Assembly (NCBI GenBank): GCA_017398945.1
Contig: JAFQES010000016.1
Location: 1 to 39,829 of the forward strand
Source: Bacilli bacterium
Lineage (GTDB): Bacteria > Bacillota_I > Bacilli_A > RF39 > UBA660
Reading direction: 5' to 3'
DNA: 39,829 bases
Numbering within the stretch: position 1 is the stretch's first letter; each line of letters begins with the position of its first letter. Below are positions 37,358 through 39,829 of this stretch, in pieces. The notes beneath the pieces are model-generated. The model made no database searches. It was not told where the DNA came from and was given only the letters and a program-made list of their open reading frames with translations. The position numbers and the translations under genes were made by a program.

Positions 37358-39382
37358 ATGAAAAAATTAGTAATTGTTGAATCCCCCGCTAAAAGTAAAA
37401 CTATTGAAAAATATTTAGGCAGTGATTATAAAGTAGTTTCTAGTAAAGGACATATTAGAGATTTAGCCACAACCGGGAAATTTGGATTAGGAGTAGATGT
37501 TGAAAATAATTTTGCTCCTAATTATATTCCTATTAAAGGTAAGTCAAAAGATATAAAAGCCTTAAAAAAATTAAGTAAAGAATCTGATATGGTTTATTTG
37601 GCAACCGACCCTGACCGTGAAGGAGAAGCAATCAGTTGGCATTTATTTGATGAATTAGATTTAAAAGATAATGCTTATGAAAGAGTTGTATTTAATGAAA
37701 TTACCAAAGATGTTGTTATTGATGCTATTAATAATCCTCGTAAAATTGATATGGATTTAGTAAAAAGTCAAGAAACAAGAAGAATATTAGATCGAATCAT
37801 CGGCTTTAGATTAAGTAAATTAATGCGTAGCAAAACTGGAGGAAAAAGCGCTGGACGTGTTCAAAGTGTAGCTTTAAAATTAATCGTTGATCGCGAAAGA
37901 GAAATAGAAAATTTTATTCCTGAAGAATATTGGACTATTGAAGCAGACTTTAAAGACTTTAAAGCTGAACTTGCTAAGTATCAAGGTAAAAAGATAGAAA
38001 TAAAAAATGAATTAGAAGCTAATGAAGTTTTAGAAAAACTATCAAAATCATTTACTATTGATGACATAACGGAAAAAGCCAAAAACAAAAAATCTAAAGA
38101 ACCATTTAGAACTTCAACTTTACAACAAGTTGCCTCAAATAAATTAAACTTTGCTTCATCTAAAACGATGAAACTGGCTCAAAAATTATATGAAGGTATA
38201 GATTTAGCTAATGAAACTGTCGGACTTATCACTTATATGAGAACAGATTCAGTTCGTTTATCGCCAATCTTTATAAATGAAACTTTTGCTTATATCAAAA
38301 ATGAGTTTGGAGTAGAATATGTCGGAAATGTTAAAGTAGGCAAACAAACTGGCAACATTCAAGATGCCCATGAAGCTATTCGTCCAACTAGTATTAAAAG
38401 AACGCCTGAAAGTATCAAAAAATACTTAACAGCCGACGAATACAAAATATATAAATTAATTTATGATCGTGCGTTGGCTTCTTTAATGAGTGATGCTAAA
38501 TTTAATACAACGACAATTTCTTTAGATAATAACGGGTATTTATTTAAAGTAAGTGGAAGTATCTTAACCTTTGATGGTTATTTAAAAGTATATAAAAATT
38601 ATGAAGACAGTGAAGAAGTTATTTTGCCAAATTTAAAGGACTATCAAAGTAATATTTTAATAAGCGATGAAATAACTAAGACACAACACTTTACAAAGCC
38701 TGCAGCAAGATATACTGAAAGTTCTTTAATTAAAGAATTGGAAAGCCTTGGAATCGGAAGGCCTAGTACTTATGCCACAATTATGCAAACGATTAAAGAT
38801 CGTAATTATGTGACTTTAACGGAAAAGAAATTTATTCCAACTGAAATGGGCTTTGTTATAACAGATAAATTACAAGAGTTCTTTAGTGATTTAGTGAATG
38901 TGGAATACACAGCTTCAATGGAAAGTGATTTAGATAAAATAGCTTCACAAGAAATTGATAATATTAAATTATTAAAAGAATTTTATGAAGATTTTGAACC
39001 ACTTGTAGAAAAAGCTTTTACTAATATGGAAAAAGAAGCTGCTAAAACAACTGGGGAATATTGTCCTGAATGTCATAGCGAATTAGTTGTGAGAAATGGA
39101 CGCTATGGGCAGTTTGTTGCTTGTAGTAACTATCCAAATTGTAACTACATCAAAAAAGAAGAAATAAAAGTCAAGGAATTTATGAAATGTCCTAAATGTG
39201 ATGGAACTATAGTTGAGAAAAAAACGAAACGCAACAAAGCTTTTTATGGATGTAATAACTATCCAAAATGTGATTTTGCCACTTGGTATTTACCGGTGAA
39301 AAATTGCCCTAGTTGCAATAATATAATGGTTAATAAAAAAGGTGTTATAAGTTGTTTAGAATGTGGTCAAGAAGATAAATAA
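37358..39382 (+). CDS. topA: DNA topoisomerase I
   Basis: 674 residues, a type IA enzyme that relaxes negative supercoils. The TOPRIM domain has KLVIVESPAKSKTIEKYLG, the SSKGHIRDL segment and ATDPDREGEAISWH. The catalytic Tyr293 is in GLITYMRTDSVRLS. GIGRPSTYATIMQTIKDR is the late core motif. The C-terminus holds three four-Cys zinc-ribbon modules (CPEC...C...C; CPKC...C...C; CPSC...CLEC). AGAAAGGA precedes the ATG. dprA, usually between rnhB and topA, is missing and an LtaS-like gene occupies its place. Confidence 0.97.
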   Translation: MKKLVIVESPAKSKTIEKYLGSDYKVVSSKGHIRDLATTGKFGLGVDVENNFAPNYIPIKGKSKDIKALKKLSKESDMVYLATDPDREGEAISWHLFDELDLKDNAYERVVFNEITKDVVIDAINNPRKIDMDLVKSQETRRILDRIIGFRLSKLMRSKTGGKSAGRVQSVALKLIVDREREIENFIPEEYWTIEADFKDFKAELAKYQGKKIEIKNELEANEVLEKLSKSFTIDDITEKAKNKKSKEPFRTSTLQQVASNKLNFASSKTMKLAQKLYEGIDLANETVGLITYMRTDSVRLSPIFINETFAYIKNEFGVEYVGNVKVGKQTGNIQDAHEAIRPTSIKRTPESIKKYLTADEYKIYKLIYDRALASLMSDAKFNTTTISLDNNGYLFKVSGSILTFDGYLKVYKNYEDSEEVILPNLKDYQSNILISDEITKTQHFTKPAARYTESSLIKELESLGIGRPSTYATIMQTIKDRNYVTLTEKKFIPTEMGFVITDKLQEFFSDLVNVEYTASMESDLDKIASQEIDNIKLLKEFYEDFEPLVEKAFTNMEKEAAKTTGEYCPECHSELVVRNGRYGQFVACSNYPNCNYIKKEEIKVKEFMKCPKCDGTIVEKKTKRNKAFYGCNNYPKCDFATWYLPVKNCPSCNNIMVNKKGVISCLECGQEDK

Positions 39383-39404
39383 ATCTTCTTGATTTATTTT
39401 TTTT
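39369..39404 (+). terminator. Terminator after topA with two mutually exclusive stems
   Basis: Stem B, AAATAAATC/GATTTATTT (39377-39385 with 39391-39399), is followed by a T run and is a good terminator. Stem A, AAGAAGAT/ATCTTCTT (39369-39376 with 39383-39390), shares its right arm with the loop of B and cannot coexist with it. Confidence 0.75.
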
Positions 39405-39457
39405 GAAAATATATAATAAATAACACCAATTTAGATTTTAAAAAAGGAGATATGATA

Positions 39458-39496
39458 ATGAAAAAATTTAATGCTATGATAAATGAAAGTGACTAA
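39458..39496 (+). CDS. 12-codon frame with a strong ribosome site
   Basis: AAAAAGGAGA (39441-39450) precedes ATG 39458, which encodes MKKFNAMINESD before TAA. It may be the original start of a gene now broken, since the open frame that follows (39510 on) is in a different phase. It is unlikely to be functional by itself. Confidence 0.25.
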   Translation: MKKFNAMINESD

Positions 39497-39509
39497 GTGG
39501 GAAACATAG

Positions 39510-39829
39510 TTGATTGAAGAAACAAAACTAGAATTACAAACTAAATTGCAACATATAAATTCTATAAAGATTCAAAATAATATTAAAAAAAATATTGAGA
39601 CACAAAAAAACTTACAGGAGGATAATGAAATTTTAAATAATTTACTGGATAAAGATTTTGGTTATGAACCAATAAATTTTATAAATGATGCTGAAATAAA
39701 TATTGATGAAGAAAAAGCTCTTAAATGGTTAAATAATGGAGCTATCCCAACTGATACAGTTAAGAATTTATTTTCTAAAGCTGGAATCAATGCTAAATTT
39801 GCTGAATCTAAAGTAAAAAAAGCAGCTAA
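39510..39829 (+). pseudogene. bS16 (RpsP) C-terminal half joined to an unrelated N-terminus, 3' cut by window edge
   Basis: The frame opens after TAG 39507-39509 and runs to the window end. The first about 55 residues ([20 protein letters not shown] onward) are a Lys/Glu-rich helix of unknown origin. From about 39657 it reads [20 protein letters not shown] then [20 protein letters not shown] and AGINAKF, matching the last half of ribosomal protein bS16 (Bacillus: ...[26 protein letters not shown]). The N-terminal half of bS16 (AVKIRL..G....P.YRIVVAD) is absent. There is no ATG and only TTG 39510 with a poor ribosome site. A rearranged duplicate is likely; a fused functional gene is possible. 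Confidence 0.5.

Noticed and set aside
1-39829. CRISPR array, tRNA or rRNA genes
   Set aside because: No regularly spaced repeats of 23-40 bases, no cloverleaf or CCA-type ends and no rRNA motifs were found by reading both strands.
1-39829. Mollicute genetic code (UGA as Trp)
   Set aside because: Several conserved genes end at TGA (glyS, trmD leader overlap, recO neighbour yqzL), and Trp in conserved motifs is TGG.

Overview
The window looks like a complete contig from a very AT-rich, low-GC Gram-positive bacterium (Firmicutes/Bacillota, Bacilli-like). TAA, TAG and TGA all act as stops and TGG encodes Trp, so the standard bacterial code applies. Gene content (single-chain GlyRS, LtaS-type lipoteichoic acid synthase, YqfC/YqfD/SpoIVB sporulation proteins, WXG100-like proteins, extended -10 promoters) suggests an uncultured gut lineage of the RF39/TANB77/Erysipelotrichia type; this placement is inference. 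Sporulation-associated genes make a strict Mollicute unlikely. The left end lies in an IS3-family transposase tail and the right end in a displaced bS16-like fragment, so both edges may be repeats where assembly stopped.

Layout. 1-2734: IS3 remnant and mutS. 2780-6016: four-gene cluster; three products carry WXG plus a Yxxx[D/E] motif, and two are fused to cell-wall domains (one LysM-M23 endopeptidase), as expected of type VII secretion substrates, but no secretion ATPase is present. 6047-8968: nusB-xseA-xseB and spoIVB. 9000-10280 (minus): a lone PilB/GspE-type ATPase. 10419-11129: CmpB-family membrane protein. 11214-13577: a bacteriocin locus with a C39-peptidase ABC exporter and two short double-glycine precursors, each with a GxxxG motif in the mature part; the first seems to start at AUA.

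13727-20510 is a housekeeping run: rpsU, yqeY, yqfC, yqfD, a vanZ-like gene, ybeY, dgkA, era, a 28-codon yqzL, recO and glyS. The order resembles Bacillus, but phoH and yqfF are absent between yqfD and ybeY. 20577-22127 holds a lineage-specific helical protein and a frameshifted short relative. 22196-27669 carries YgjP, a SpoU methyltransferase, rimM, trmD, an unknown gene, a tandem pair of putative Cys-His-Asp enzymes, rplS and lepB.

27683-33813 separates lepB from ylqF-rnhB and reads as an accessory island: P-loop kinase, RhuM, a small DUF6870-like protein, NUDIX hydrolase, D-2-hydroxyacid dehydrogenase, 5'-nucleotidase and YdcF. Its most striking feature is that the 5' end of ylqF (Shine-Dalgarno, ATG, about 12 codons, ending ATTAACTGG) recurs twice upstream, at 31122-31179 and 32260-32314. 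Each copy is followed by a homologous segment bounded by a repeat exactly 113 bases apart. I interpret this as serial insertion of recombinase-less gene cassettes into codons 12-14 of ylqF, each bringing a replacement 5' end. 34680-39382: rnhB, ltaS-like gene and topA.
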